DNA of 64,000 nt from Myxococcota bacterium. GTDB taxonomy: Bacteria; Myxococcota_A; UBA9160; SMWR01. Made by a program: the position numbers and the translations under genes. The stretch lies in the NCBI GenBank assembly GCA_022447545.1, contig JAKVBI010000028.1:1-64000 (forward strand). Reading direction: 5' to 3'. Shown in pieces: positions 36,401 to 40,842 of the stretch (position 1 is its first letter; each line of letters opens with the position of its first letter). The notes under the pieces are model-generated. The model was not told the DNA's origin, ran no database searches, and saw only the letters and a list, made by a program, of their open reading frames with translations.

Positions 36401-36783
36401 TCGCCGTCAGTGCTCACCCACAGGCCGCGAGCCTCGTCGAAGTTGAACTGAAAGAGGCTCTCGTCGCCGCGGTGGAGTTCGAGGACCCTGTGGGGGAAGA
36501 GGTAGACGACGCTGAGTTTCAGACTCGTGGAGAAGGACCACTTGCCGGTGGAGAACTCGGTGCCCTCGCCGCGCGAGTTGTAGGTTCGGAGCAGGCGGAA
36601 GTCTTCGCCCAGACTGGGGAGGAAGGCATCTTCGTGTTGGATGATGAGGTTGCCGTTCGAGGTGTTGATGTAGATGTTTTCACCGTGGCCGATTTCTCCA
36701 GACCGAATCGGGTCCCCCCGTTTCAGGATCTGGAGGCTCGTATCCAGTAGGCCACTACCACTTCCTCCGATCGCGATGGTCAT
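21442..36783 (-). CDS. Giant YD/RHS-repeat protein (RHS-2), complete
   Basis: This is a single uninterrupted 5113-codon frame. The ATG at 36783 has GAGGAG about 10 nt upstream. The N-terminus lacks a signal peptide and shows NTSNGNLIIQHEDAFLPSLG and LLRTYNSRG, typical of the start of RHS/wall-associated YD proteins. Residues about 100-4470 are YD repeats punctuated by a recurring 30-50-residue module and two inserted cassettes. A LysM-like domain follows (QQGDTLRSIALEYYGNQ, about 4480-4530), then a hydrophobic Gly/Ala-rich region (about 4568-4668) and a divergent C-terminus ending TFTVSAATSTL. It shares 80% or more of its residues with RHS-1 over about 700 positions. It lacks a DPxxGRF closing motif and a recognisable toxin. 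Surface, adhesive or polymorphic-toxin-like roles are inference. Confidence 0.95.
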   Translation of the reverse strand: MTIAIGGSGSGLLDTSLQILKRGDPIRSGEIGHGENIYINTSNGNLIIQHEDAFLPSLGEDFRLLRTYNSRGEGTEFSTGKWSFSTSLKLSVVYLFPHRVLELHRGDESLFQFNFDEARGLWVSTDGDGAYETITEISQSWELYQARYALTREDGVVLEFDFLGNLLRSTDPNGVTMEYVYDQDTFQLQRVLDDDGRVIDYHYDPTTWELDKITDDSGSTLVDYEFDAWGKLLSVTDRMGHVTRYEYHPQGMLTKVILPNEQTVDGKTETYAAREMSFDYKMLDWRHASRWSSYGVSKITNANGGVISFDYEFDVEFADANPRLIRERPDGQKRLNACTQPIETISTGTTRVVNAHGNYRATSNEKEHVDWRIANGYYAQYDPDNTDTTYLGQVEHIREIFGLHYKYRDDGYITEITDQLGYVTRYQYDENNNLAAVIDRNGWAVTQSSHSYYQDLREELGFSRSLAALSEADTAALEALYTRSFTYDDRGNLISRTDHGGFVTTMTYTSFNAVESLTDAEGHALVTGDSPDLQAKRTQLGKAPLAANLSDDDKTALLDLYTTRYAYDAHQNLIEQVDPGGDITRFEYDADGNRTRRIVLLDPTVVDPDLPANADLVQITRYSYDAYGNNTLEIDGEGHQTLSEYDHFGNLTRVTNPNGGVTTLTYDADDRLLSVTDPEGHTTANAYDAVGNKISMTDAAGHTVTQIFDRNNLLLTTLDPSGSDPLLDRTTEHRYDVVGNRTTTTDAEGRSTTYTFDNRNQIVVVTTPAVAGADGTTPTPYETGFGYDAEINLIRRSDHRGEVTDLMYTPRGLVLQQTDPTGHITRTDYDANANVLRITAGMELPVEKRRVTSFRYDEEDQVIEQTTPMGHARAYSNENVDRDWRVRENFYEFWNPTTSPPAQVEEILGYFSEQTTYDAVGNVASVTNDTGATTDYVYDRNNRLLIEKLPAVTNPISGTTVRHERQYQYDGNGNKVAVIDENGSKTQYTYDLDDKLVLIKDPNEIKTVFEYDERENTTQVLIGVDAHEDGNHKVVVDSTDQAQVTSYTYDEFNQQVSQTDGVGNALASSDSPFYQNLRVKKHYPLQVSDLSEIQKNELRALYTTYFKYDRVGNQISLTNRSDEVIEYEYDALDRLVRETQPEVSVLDPTSLQLENLKPTTVWHYDGNGNPVAVIDALGRETTSTYDAMNRRVETTNPQGTVDHTVYDAFGNAIEQTRAFGTSDARTTTWEWDLNDRLISTRTPKGFKTTIEYDPIRNQVVETDARGNTSQQLLDARGRTVKAIDPRTFETIFEYDGAGNQIAILDPRGSQTRFDFDPGNRLLEVTDREGRVTRFAYDRRNNTIEQTTGYGATGAGSQGAEVTTYEYDAENHLVATVDAKGSRSTQVYDRSYNVVSSTDENGHTTHFAFDALEREISITDPMGGTVTYGYDAIGNVLTRTNQNGNTTTYAFDALDRNVVETDPDNVETHYAYDRVGNQVSITRAANVAGHERTTTYKYDRDDRLISMVDPVGNALANAATHPVDQQIILAAHETTYQYDRTNNLASVTDPLGHATLYQYDANSNLVGMTSPEGKQETYTYDGSGNRIIRQDANGNDSFTYYDADDERVLEVDPLGFATSYSYDANGNVATQIRYATPVTGTSYVSDPLELVVSDPKKDQVAHYDYDTLNRLTTVTDPKGGLQRFGYDNAGNLTSETDANGNKTRYEYDRNDRLSVRIDPMNGTESFTYDRVGNVLSETDANHHLTTFGYDALDRKISETSAVGHDLADKASTPAERDAILTQYTRSWKYDAVGNLHTETDEEGRTTTRTYDKDDREISLKRGSGAKATFVYDSAGNLVVETDPKNFSTEFHYDRDDRLQYRIDPLGGMRSFAYDDVGNVVSETDESGFKTTYTYDADNRRISTTTPLGNQLAESDEASFANQRVALGYLEAVADLTPAMQDSLREIYTEHYGYDAFDNRISLTDANDHLTTTGYDTLNRKVSETSAVGHELAEAASTPAEREAILTQYTRKWSYDATVNVVGETDELGNARSLGYDANDRLTGELTPKGFLTRFEYDAVGNETKRLLYSKTYSLNPDGSLPVPPSDAKDSVTTSDYDANNRLTTQTDPTHLVTAFEYDRTGNLLTRTVGYGLTNAQVTRQAFDDQNRLVEIIDPRNVSARLELDHRGLVTARTDAYGSDHARVTTFEYDGNRRVTRETDALGNNLVTSDSSLSLELRRQLGYTDTNGNGLSVAALSEAQQKEIKKLYSTTFTYTAVGNLSSRTRSPKTTSEQSESLVWDANSRVTSSLNGEKNQVSYHYDAVGNQTAVIEGVGSHARRETTIQYDADNRVSIFTDGVGNTTQSNYDANGRILSTLVKDITTAEQWETKYDYNADGQRIAVTTPGNSKTHYEYDALGNIVTIIDALGRTTRNGYDKSSRLTESVVNDTIRVQNEYDDFGNRIKTSLSAPGQASAQIEIAYTYDALNRVLQETDANGFSNTTSYDDFGNITSITRGAYTVHPTDRNYDADKASNAAAHNQTTSSIYDANNQLIFSTDGEGNQIACTWDFRGNKLSSTRGIKSSASKDTEHQSKTTYEWDRANRQTQVTIGSGDTKSVTKTTYDSVSNAIQKSVLQSVSKTGDPNDDIWTTTDITYDHNGRISKETNAIGTVVEYTYDARGNKTRVRESGFNSTDKLTHRTTQYEFDDNGNQTAIIDALGYRSTFTFDAVGNRTSTTDARQIYTSYQYYDGADRLVATVDNEKYLVEYDLDASGNITETRTYMQPLADTPSVDLRPTAVDSKDKRTTTSTYDKANQLIQETHADLSHSTYTYTSAGNALQKTLHPSPKSELQSRTLDKTLRVQEWRWDHAGRMTQAIGLRPTHQPASQAITETYQYDTSNNEIRVELDNPTRLATDKDDPKRIQVAKYDSVNRMVELTIGNRIETYTFDNSGNVVEKDVAGFKTESKYDGVNRLVEVKNDGTGGTFKYTYDSFGNWKTLTDQNENSTHFVYDELDRETKQIRPKITVFTIAGGEKSINPTSTKTYDPVGNVRSSTSPNAFLNGVDQDKFTETNWYDGNSRLIAHLNPENVLRNLKYDAVGHVTTVTLYLDSLQTPEDPNQNPRIQASPPTGVGETTVTETSYDSMGRATKTGYSDIHITTLSNTDGGDPTATTKQVGPALFTHYNAWGDPVETIDLNGNSSFWFYDTRGRQIAGVDDARYLIETEYDCKNNIVLQLKYEKKYPDPVEAGTSLSEIRNKLSPHGKYQTDRIYDANENLVEEISPAVATNNGHERVTTRFAYDARGNQIQKTLNAPKDSSSSSSSALTEFSYYDSSNRLIAVVDSNRVLHRFEYDDVGNNTVQERFFHLVPTEIDLKQIDHSSLKWTDVLTAFGVSENQSQDQVIKQTFNALRLNTEKEEMMGGGSIITRWDFDPNTNLTRMTLTETPEHANGKMEKNSATVTLDEIRQGIVAGMVVTGTGILDGTTVTSVTTTSGDPRFTQLTLSKPANETSLSERLTFTKEIVDQKAFNGLGLMIHAILPNGSHSNAEYNAMGSRITTTIGEAGTSGSSRQDVSPYTFSATYNKLNHKIATNEGTGIWRRMDVDAIGNTVAERVFGTQAAEKQDDEPITRYFEYDSRGNTITEWGPSVSSSTHAKGGAKKDSATVSLDEVKYGVEVGMVVSGDGIPPGTTVKSFENSVTATCGTTQGSESVTHDESENRIAEGWFVTGSGIPKGTTVASISTSNPGSITLSQEATDTDESVELRFSPSEFSLSAKATETNASVALTFTTSVPTRAVTRKTWDYAGNLSTQTDPGMSVAKVHEYDGVGNLTKEYYAGSGVTVGTVPIKTIRTLTYDVFGNLVSEAGPNGQATIYQFGSPNDDPKNRNRLLKQYETGLVSEAEVYTYDAFGRLKTTTNANSLGHTVSRSYDQRDRLVTLTDALNHKTHYTYDNRNHLTWTQDANGHFFGREYDESGNLTHEYSFRTRYGQVYLGEEAPKTLEEAKKRAENAVPAAGTENIVDTSGRSQGVSNDQHLHGEDIIFNSHANATVVLNIFTYDAFNNRTSETDSMNRKTAYTYGAFGQLKSETNEASITTSYTYDQFGRRVTQKSQEQTPSDGLAIPAQDLEFEYDNSGQLLRIHDHAVRDADGYLGTLGTTAVYEYDIAGRRITETFGSQDTTVHRRVDMTYSYWENGWLQSWEDRAIHPNWDDSTSLNYEYDRRGNKTSIEGTGKGPFPAPMKHTYLYDATDRVTNFESLTDESVSEKRTFTYNDTGELAKEASVNYTGAYSYDANGRVTQATILDSSTVVSHGRDHEPPTPKTLTWTYDRVGNIKIFKNDSEKTTNHWDTNYWKWRSDSNSGTNYTRFDRSGRVDQIYSTDGAVSSTYKHTDDGLLISIEDVDNGSASGTSWMTYDSNRNLMEANLGEGNDSSSAETKRFVYNAENRIIRRFHNSGVDVNKDPWTYFFYANGNPTGEFGDTAVLLDTGDYSELKKISKSFPAEEIQQHSVQQGDTLRSIALEYYGNQHLWFVLAEANGLLGQEALSVGQRIVVPNTVVNGRMSFDSHPVYDGEKIVGSEGPRLSTPAPKAPPSTCAIVTAIVLVVVIAIIAIAVTIVSVGLAAPAAIVALGASAGGFWAIMIGVVIGAAIGAAVSAVASAATQGVLIAFGLQQSFSVEQLATDTLVGALAGAATGLNAAVSMAKVVSIAGKVGRVFSFLGQGVMNAGGVLAKDELDYKDKTGSLKGFWKNLSSSPVEIAGIALAGIGGAMGPAWGEWEAVAKFGRGAASLADLESGPGELEAIRLDWDADAFSRGDWDEVWADYRPFKNFWKAVKVVNRTAPWGSAMANILTKQLLWGVTKETLTQWNNAKLEDEKYKASLAAHLKDVIPSPKSLAEDRPGESGPFGSGRLMPSGRSNPLAARSGIPGLSSESTRTLMGMRRPLDAETSPILSTGGQVGQIGQAGQDGRATTRGMGSRAVLGASGVGASKRFGGTKETLEILRLSASSDGVVQQFEDRMRHEVPATFSSARLREALIKGKTGSLNLFRQSSREVRFETPDLRSVLKALPGRAELNSGGSVTRQRLYEAMMGQGQVGALRMGAFQETTRVPQLAGRRFAEALTFTTRWTPTFTVSAATSTL
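25480..25912 (-). repeat. Inserted cassette B in RHS-2 (GMVVSGxGIPxGTTV type)
   Basis: Two units are seen: VGMVVSGDGIPPGTTVKSF and WFVTGSGIPKGTTVASIS, followed by beta-rich text. This motif recurs in phage-tail and bacterial surface proteins. The leader THAKGG..KDSATVSLDE is nearly the same as that of cassette A at 26290-26515. In RHS-1 the flanks (TEWGAKTSS and GRPVTEMAWNY) are directly joined, so the cassette is a clean insertion between two YD repeats. Confidence 0.75.
26290..26515 (-). repeat. Inserted cassette A in RHS-2 (GMVVTGTGI type)
   Basis: The segment starts with HANGK..KNSATVTLDE, contains AGMVVTGTGILDGTTVTSV and ends in LTLSKPANETSLSERLTF. DNA near its start (tcatcaagagtcaccgtggc at about 26467) matches cassette B (tcatcaagagacaccgtggc at about 25850) in 19 of 20 bases, so the two are recent duplicates within one gene. 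Confidence 0.75.
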
Positions 36784-36813
36784 GACTTCCCCGCTCCTCT
36801 CAGAAGTCTGGGT

Positions 36814-36827
36814 CCGTCTACAGACGG
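36814..36827. promoter_or_regulatory. Perfect dyad upstream of RHS-2
   Basis: ccgtct-ac-agacgg is a perfect 6-bp inverted repeat with a 2-bp centre, located 31-44 bp before the RHS-2 ATG. It could be an operator or a small hairpin in the leader. No flanking promoter is clear. Confidence 0.3.
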
Positions 36828-37171
36828 GGATCCCAGCGTTGAAAACAACTCAAGCACATGGTTATCCCCGCGATCCGCGAGATGTTTAGGAACACCAGCA
36901 CTACAGATGTGTTGTTTTGGCCCCGGTCGAACTGTTTCCGATGGTTTCGCTGAGGCTGCAGATGGAATCCGTTCAGGTCTCCCAAGGATGGGTGGCCCGC
37001 ACTCAGCCTCCTACCCCTCTCCACTCTTCGCGTTGACTGCCGGGGGCTCTCATCCACGAAATCCGAGCGCAGAACCCACGCGCCGGTTGCGTGCTCCAGC
37101 CCACTCCGGCGACTGGGTCTCGACCCGTGTTTGGCCTGGCTCCGGGGTTTCCGGGCTATGCTGGCCGGGGC
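36828..37171. other. Divergent intergenic region
   Basis: These 344 bp lie between RHS-2 and the DUF3556 gene. They should hold both promoters. The frame of the DUF3556 gene stays open here from 37091 but shows no conserved character. I see no other element. Confidence 0.45.
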
Positions 37172-38881
37172 ATGACGACCCAAGCTCCCGACCTGCCCCC
37201 CTATGACCCTCAGCGCATTCTGAACGCACCCTTTCCGGAGCGTGTGCGCTTGGCCTGCCGGACCTGGGCGAACGCGAGTCCGAATCGGCCGGAGGTGATG
37301 GCGCTCTATTGGGGCAAGTACCTGTTCGCTCTGATCGGCACCTGGGCGTTCTGGTGCAGTTTCAATGCCGGCTATCCGGGCTTCTTCTCGGTTTCTGACT
37401 GGGCATTCACGACCGAAGCGTTCAAGAAGGCGATGGTCTGGTCCATGTGCTGGGAGCTCTTTGGCTTCGGATGTGGCTGGGGGCCGATGAACGCGCGTTT
37501 TGACAAGTGGTTCGGTGGGTATCGCCACTTCGCGCGTGTCGGAACGGTCAAGCTCCCGCTCTTCCGCGGTGCGCCGCTGATCGGTGGCGACACCCGTAAT
37601 TGGCTCGACGTCGGTCTCTACATCCTCAACCAGATCCTGCTACTGCGCGTACTGGTGGCTCCAGAGGTCACGGCGGAGCTGCTCCTGCCTTGCTTCCTGC
37701 TCACCGCCGTGAACGGTGTGCTCGACAAGACTCTCTTTCTGGTTGCCCGATACGAGCACTACTGGGTGGTGATTGGCTGTATGACGTTCGCGGCTGCGAA
37801 CGATCTCTGGATCGCCGGGGCGATGATTACCTGGTCTTTCATCTGGTTCTGGGCTGCGGTGTCCAAGTGGAACGCCCACTTTCCCTCTGTGATCATGTTC
37901 ATGATGAACAATGGGCCCTTCTTCCCGAAGCTCCTCAAGAAGCGCCTCTTTCGCGATTTTCCAGACGATCTGCGGGCTTCTCCTTTTGCCGAGAGGATGG
38001 CGCTCTTCGGTCACGTCGCCGAGTTTTCGATCCCGATCATTTTGTTGGTCGCCCACCTCACGGGAAGTTGGTGGCTGCTCCTCGGCGGATGCATTCTCTT
38101 TACGGGATTCCACAGTTTCATCGGGCTGAACAACCCGAACGGGATGCCGGTGGAGTGGAACATCTTGATGATCTATGGCGGCTGGTTCCTGTTCTGGTTT
38201 CACCCGGAGACCTCGGTCTTCGACATGACCCAGATGCCGCTGCTGTTGGCGGCGCTGCTCTTCTCCCTGGCTGTCGTTCCGACCTTCGGAAACTTCGTGC
38301 CCGCGCGTGTCTCCTTCCTTCCCTCCATGCGCTACTACGCGGGTAACTGGGCGTACAACATCTGGCTCTTCAAAAAGAATGGCTCCACCGAAAAGCTGCG
38401 CAAGCTCAAGAAGACGAGCGCTACGGTGAACGAGCAGCTCGAGGAGATTGTTGACAGCCCAATCGAGTTCGAGATCGCGAAGGTGATGATGATGGTCAGC
38501 CGCTTCATGCACTTCCAGGGGCGGCCTCTCTTCGAGGCGCTTCCAGTTGCCGTCGATGACATCGAGGACTACGACTGGTTCGAAGGCGAGGTGCTGGGCG
38601 GCATGGTGCTCGGCTGGAACTTCGGAGACGGCCATCTGAATGGCGAGCAGTTGCTGAGTGCGATTCAACCGATCTGTGAGTTCGACGAGGGAGAAGTGAG
38701 GGTCATCTCGGTCGAATCCCAGCCCCTGTTCGGCCCCACGATGCACTGGAGGGTCTACGATCCCGTGCAGGGTGAGATCGCCGAAGGCAAGACCGTCATG
38801 TCCGACTACACGGGGCACCAGCCCTGGCCGACAGGCGACGTAGCGAGGGCGCTCTCGAAGGGCCATTCGCAGACGGCTTGA
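37172..38881 (+). CDS. DUF3556-family transmembrane protein
   Basis: I chose the ATG at 37172 (MTTQAPDLPPYDPQ), which gives 569 residues, the usual family length; the frame is open further upstream from 37091. The protein has about eight to ten hydrophobic segments (e.g. YLFALIGTWAFWCSF, WSFIWFWAAVSKWNAH, WNILMIYGGWFLFWF) and a soluble C-terminal domain of about 150 residues starting near VDSPIEFEIAKVMM. The sequence style (GGYRHFARVGTVKLP, NNPNGMPVEWN) matches DUF3556, a membrane family known mainly from mycobacteria and other lipid-rich bacteria; its function is undescribed. The next frame begins at its stop codon, but that gene is broken. Confidence 0.88.
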   Translation: MTTQAPDLPPYDPQRILNAPFPERVRLACRTWANASPNRPEVMALYWGKYLFALIGTWAFWCSFNAGYPGFFSVSDWAFTTEAFKKAMVWSMCWELFGFGCGWGPMNARFDKWFGGYRHFARVGTVKLPLFRGAPLIGGDTRNWLDVGLYILNQILLLRVLVAPEVTAELLLPCFLLTAVNGVLDKTLFLVARYEHYWVVIGCMTFAAANDLWIAGAMITWSFIWFWAAVSKWNAHFPSVIMFMMNNGPFFPKLLKKRLFRDFPDDLRASPFAERMALFGHVAEFSIPIILLVAHLTGSWWLLLGGCILFTGFHSFIGLNNPNGMPVEWNILMIYGGWFLFWFHPETSVFDMTQMPLLLAALLFSLAVVPTFGNFVPARVSFLPSMRYYAGNWAYNIWLFKKNGSTEKLRKLKKTSATVNEQLEEIVDSPIEFEIAKVMMMVSRFMHFQGRPLFEALPVAVDDIEDYDWFEGEVLGGMVLGWNFGDGHLNGEQLLSAIQPICEFDEGEVRVISVESQPLFGPTMHWRVYDPVQGEIAEGKTVMSDYTGHQPWPTGDVARALSKGHSQTA

Positions 38882-38901
38882 GGCTTGTTTTCGGAGAACG
38901 C

Positions 38902-39246
38902 GTGGTTCGAATCGAAGACATGCCGGCGGTCGAACGGGCGCATTTATTGGGGAAGCCCTGCGAGCTCCCCGGGCCGACGCCCTGGGTGGAGCCCCCGCCT
39001 CTTTCCGAGTGCAGAGTCGCAATCATTACCACGGCAGGTTTACATCGCCGGGGCGATGATCCCTTGCGCGTGGTCGATCTCTCTGATCGCGTGACCCCAG
39101 GTTCAATCCGCGTGAGCGAACTTAGGATGACGCACTCTTCCGTTCATTTCGACCGATCAGGTTTCAGAGAAGATGTGAACGTCGTTTTTCCGATTGATCG
39201 GCTGCGAGAATCGGAGGCCTCGGTCGCCGAGCCTATGCCTATGTGA
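38902..39246 (+). pseudogene. Truncated glycine/D-proline reductase B-like (GRDB family) protein
   Basis: From a GTG at 38902 with GGAG 5 nt upstream, the frame reads VRIEDMPAVERAHL, PPLSECRVAIITTAGLHRRG, SELRMTHSSVHFDRSG and DVNVVFPIDRLRE. This is the N-terminal two thirds of the short GRDB-like proteins (about 160-180 residues) that aerobic bacteria carry without the selenocysteine reductase system. At about 39207 the family similarity stops and the DNA continues, in another frame, as a TauD dioxygenase C-terminus. The remaining residues (SEASVAEPMPM) are junk. It looks like a deletion fusion, so the product is probably inactive. Confidence 0.72.
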
Positions 39247-39452
39247 CGGGACTCCCCGTCGAATAGAGCGAGGCACTGCTGGATGACTTGTGGCAGTACT
39301 CGGTTCGTCTCGAGAAGGTTTGGACCCAGGAATGGCGGGTGGGCGAAGTGATCATCTGGGACAACCGCCGCGTCTTGCATCGACGCGATGAGTTTGACCC
39401 GAATTCAAGATGTTTGCTCAAGCGTTGCCAGGTTCACGCCCGCCAAGACTGA
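39207..39452 (+). pseudogene. TauD/TfdA dioxygenase C-terminal remnant
   Basis: In the frame of 39207 the DNA reads RIGGLGRRAYAYVTGLPVE, an in-frame TAG at 39264-39266, then SEALLDDLWQYSV, WTQEWRVGEVIIWDNR, RVLHRRDEFDP and a stop at 39450-39452. This is the conserved C-terminus of alpha-ketoglutarate-dependent TauD/TfdA enzymes, including the distal His of LHRRDEF. The N-terminal two thirds with the HxD motif are missing. It is joined to the GRDB-like fragment, consistent with one deletion spanning two neighbouring genes, plus a later nonsense mutation. Confidence 0.75.
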
Positions 39453-39497
39453 ACGCCTCTACCTGGGTCTTCTTTGCGCTTCCGAGCGTCGCCCGCG

Positions 39498-40148
39498 TCA
39501 GCGCTTCTGAAGACCTTGTGTTTCCAGGTACCAGAGGAGATCGGTGAGGCGGTCCTGGCCAAAAAAAATCTCTTTCTGGTGAACGAACAACGGTGCCCCC
39601 CAGTGCCCAGAAGCGAGCTGATCGTTCCGGTTCTGACGGACGACCGCATCCAATCGATTCGCTTCCGACAACGCAATTCTTTCGAACTCGTGGATGTCGA
39701 GCCCCACTCTCGCCATTGCGCGCTCCAGATGATCACCTTCGTTCCATCCCTCGACATTCGGGTCGAAGAGCAGTGCGCTCACCGACACCACGTATTCGAG
39801 ACCCTTGTCGCGTTCAGCCGCGATCTGGGCAAAGTGCGTCAGGCGTGTGATGTAGGGCTGTTCGGCCGCGATCTCACGGGTTTTCAAATCCTGAACGATG
39901 GGGTCAGGGCGGGGCCAGTGGAATGGGATGTTCAAACGCTTTGCGATTCGATGGGTGTCCCGCAACAAATATGCGGGCCACAAAGGGTTGACGCGCTCGA
40001 AAAATGTCTCGTCGCTGATAGCGAGAGGAAAGACGGGTTTGAGGTGAATCGCCAAGTCGTAGGTTTTTGCGTACTGGGCCAGGGTGGGTGTTGCCAAGTA
40101 GCAATAAGGCGAGCGCATCGTGTAGTAGAGGTCTAGGCGGATCGTCAT
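39498..40148 (-). CDS. DsbA-fold / 2-hydroxychromene-2-carboxylate isomerase-like protein
   Basis: The ATG at 40148 (MTIRLDLYYTMRSPYCYL) is preferred over one seven codons upstream because that one lacks any Shine-Dalgarno. The 216-residue protein has a thioredoxin-like start with SPYCYLA, a helical insert (NPLWPAYLLRDTHRIAKRL) and the C-terminal cis-Pro region HWGAPLFVHQKEIFFGQDRL. This matches the DsbA/kappa-GST family that includes 2-hydroxychromene-2-carboxylate isomerases, which use glutathione as cofactor. Such genes often accompany aromatic degradation. The substrate is unknown. Confidence 0.83.
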   Translation of the reverse strand: MTIRLDLYYTMRSPYCYLATPTLAQYAKTYDLAIHLKPVFPLAISDETFFERVNPLWPAYLLRDTHRIAKRLNIPFHWPRPDPIVQDLKTREIAAEQPYITRLTHFAQIAAERDKGLEYVVSVSALLFDPNVEGWNEGDHLERAMARVGLDIHEFERIALSEANRLDAVVRQNRNDQLASGHWGAPLFVHQKEIFFGQDRLTDLLWYLETQGLQKR

Positions 40149-40254
40149 GATTTCATTCCCACGAGTCATTGTTCGCGATGCAGCATTCTGCTGCGAGGCG
40201 TTGGTGGAGTTTCCCCCAGTCCTTCAATCGCAATCTCGAGTCATGTGGTTTGGG

Positions 40255-40795
40255 TTCCGTGCTCGGGGCTGAAGAGCGCTTCCCCATCGTTTTAACGCCA
40301 GCCCCATAGAAACCAATCCCGTGTATGTCGCGCCCTCCTCAGTTCGGTGCTCCCGTCATAGAGATCCGCGAGGGGGATGCCCACTGGTGTTTGATCGAGC
40401 TTGAGCAACGCGATGTCGAATCCGTCGTGTAGCGATTGGTTTTCATCCGCGACGACGTCCGGATACACGTGGGACTTGGCCACGGGGTGCTGGGTTCCAT
40501 TGAAGAAAGCGAAGTCCGACGAGTTCTTGGTGCCCCCGTGCTCCGCAGCGAGCATCCACTGCGCCTCGATGAGGGTTCCGGAGCAGGTTCCCTCCGTGCC
40601 GACGAGATCCCCCCCCATTGGATACGCGAGCCCCAGGCCTTTGTCGGCCGTGTGATGTGCGCCCACTGCGATGGTTCCCGCAGGTACGACCATTGCCGGG
40701 ACGAGGACCAAGCCAAGAATCGCCACCGCGAGAATGGCTGCGAATCGAGTGGGAACGCCCATCCGGCTTGGTGTGATTCGCCACGTAGGCATCAT
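40255..40795 (-). pseudogene. Frameshifted and truncated trypsin-like serine protease
   Basis: From about 40795 the frame has a signal segment (FAAILAVAILGLVLVPAMVV) and then TCSGTLIEAQWMLAAEHGG, the region of the catalytic His, and FDIALLKLDQTP with the catalytic Asp. It then runs into LRRARHTRDW and stops at 40292. In a neighbouring frame the same DNA reads HGIGFYGAGVKTMGKRSS, which continues the protease pattern, so a single-base indel near 40340 has broken it. The GDSGG serine region is absent from both frames. Usual S1 proteases have AAHC; here it is AAEHGG. Probably inactive. Confidence 0.65.
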
Positions 40796-40842
40796 AACCC
40801 ACGCCTGTTCGGGGAAGCCTTCATCGTCCCAGTTGGAAACTT

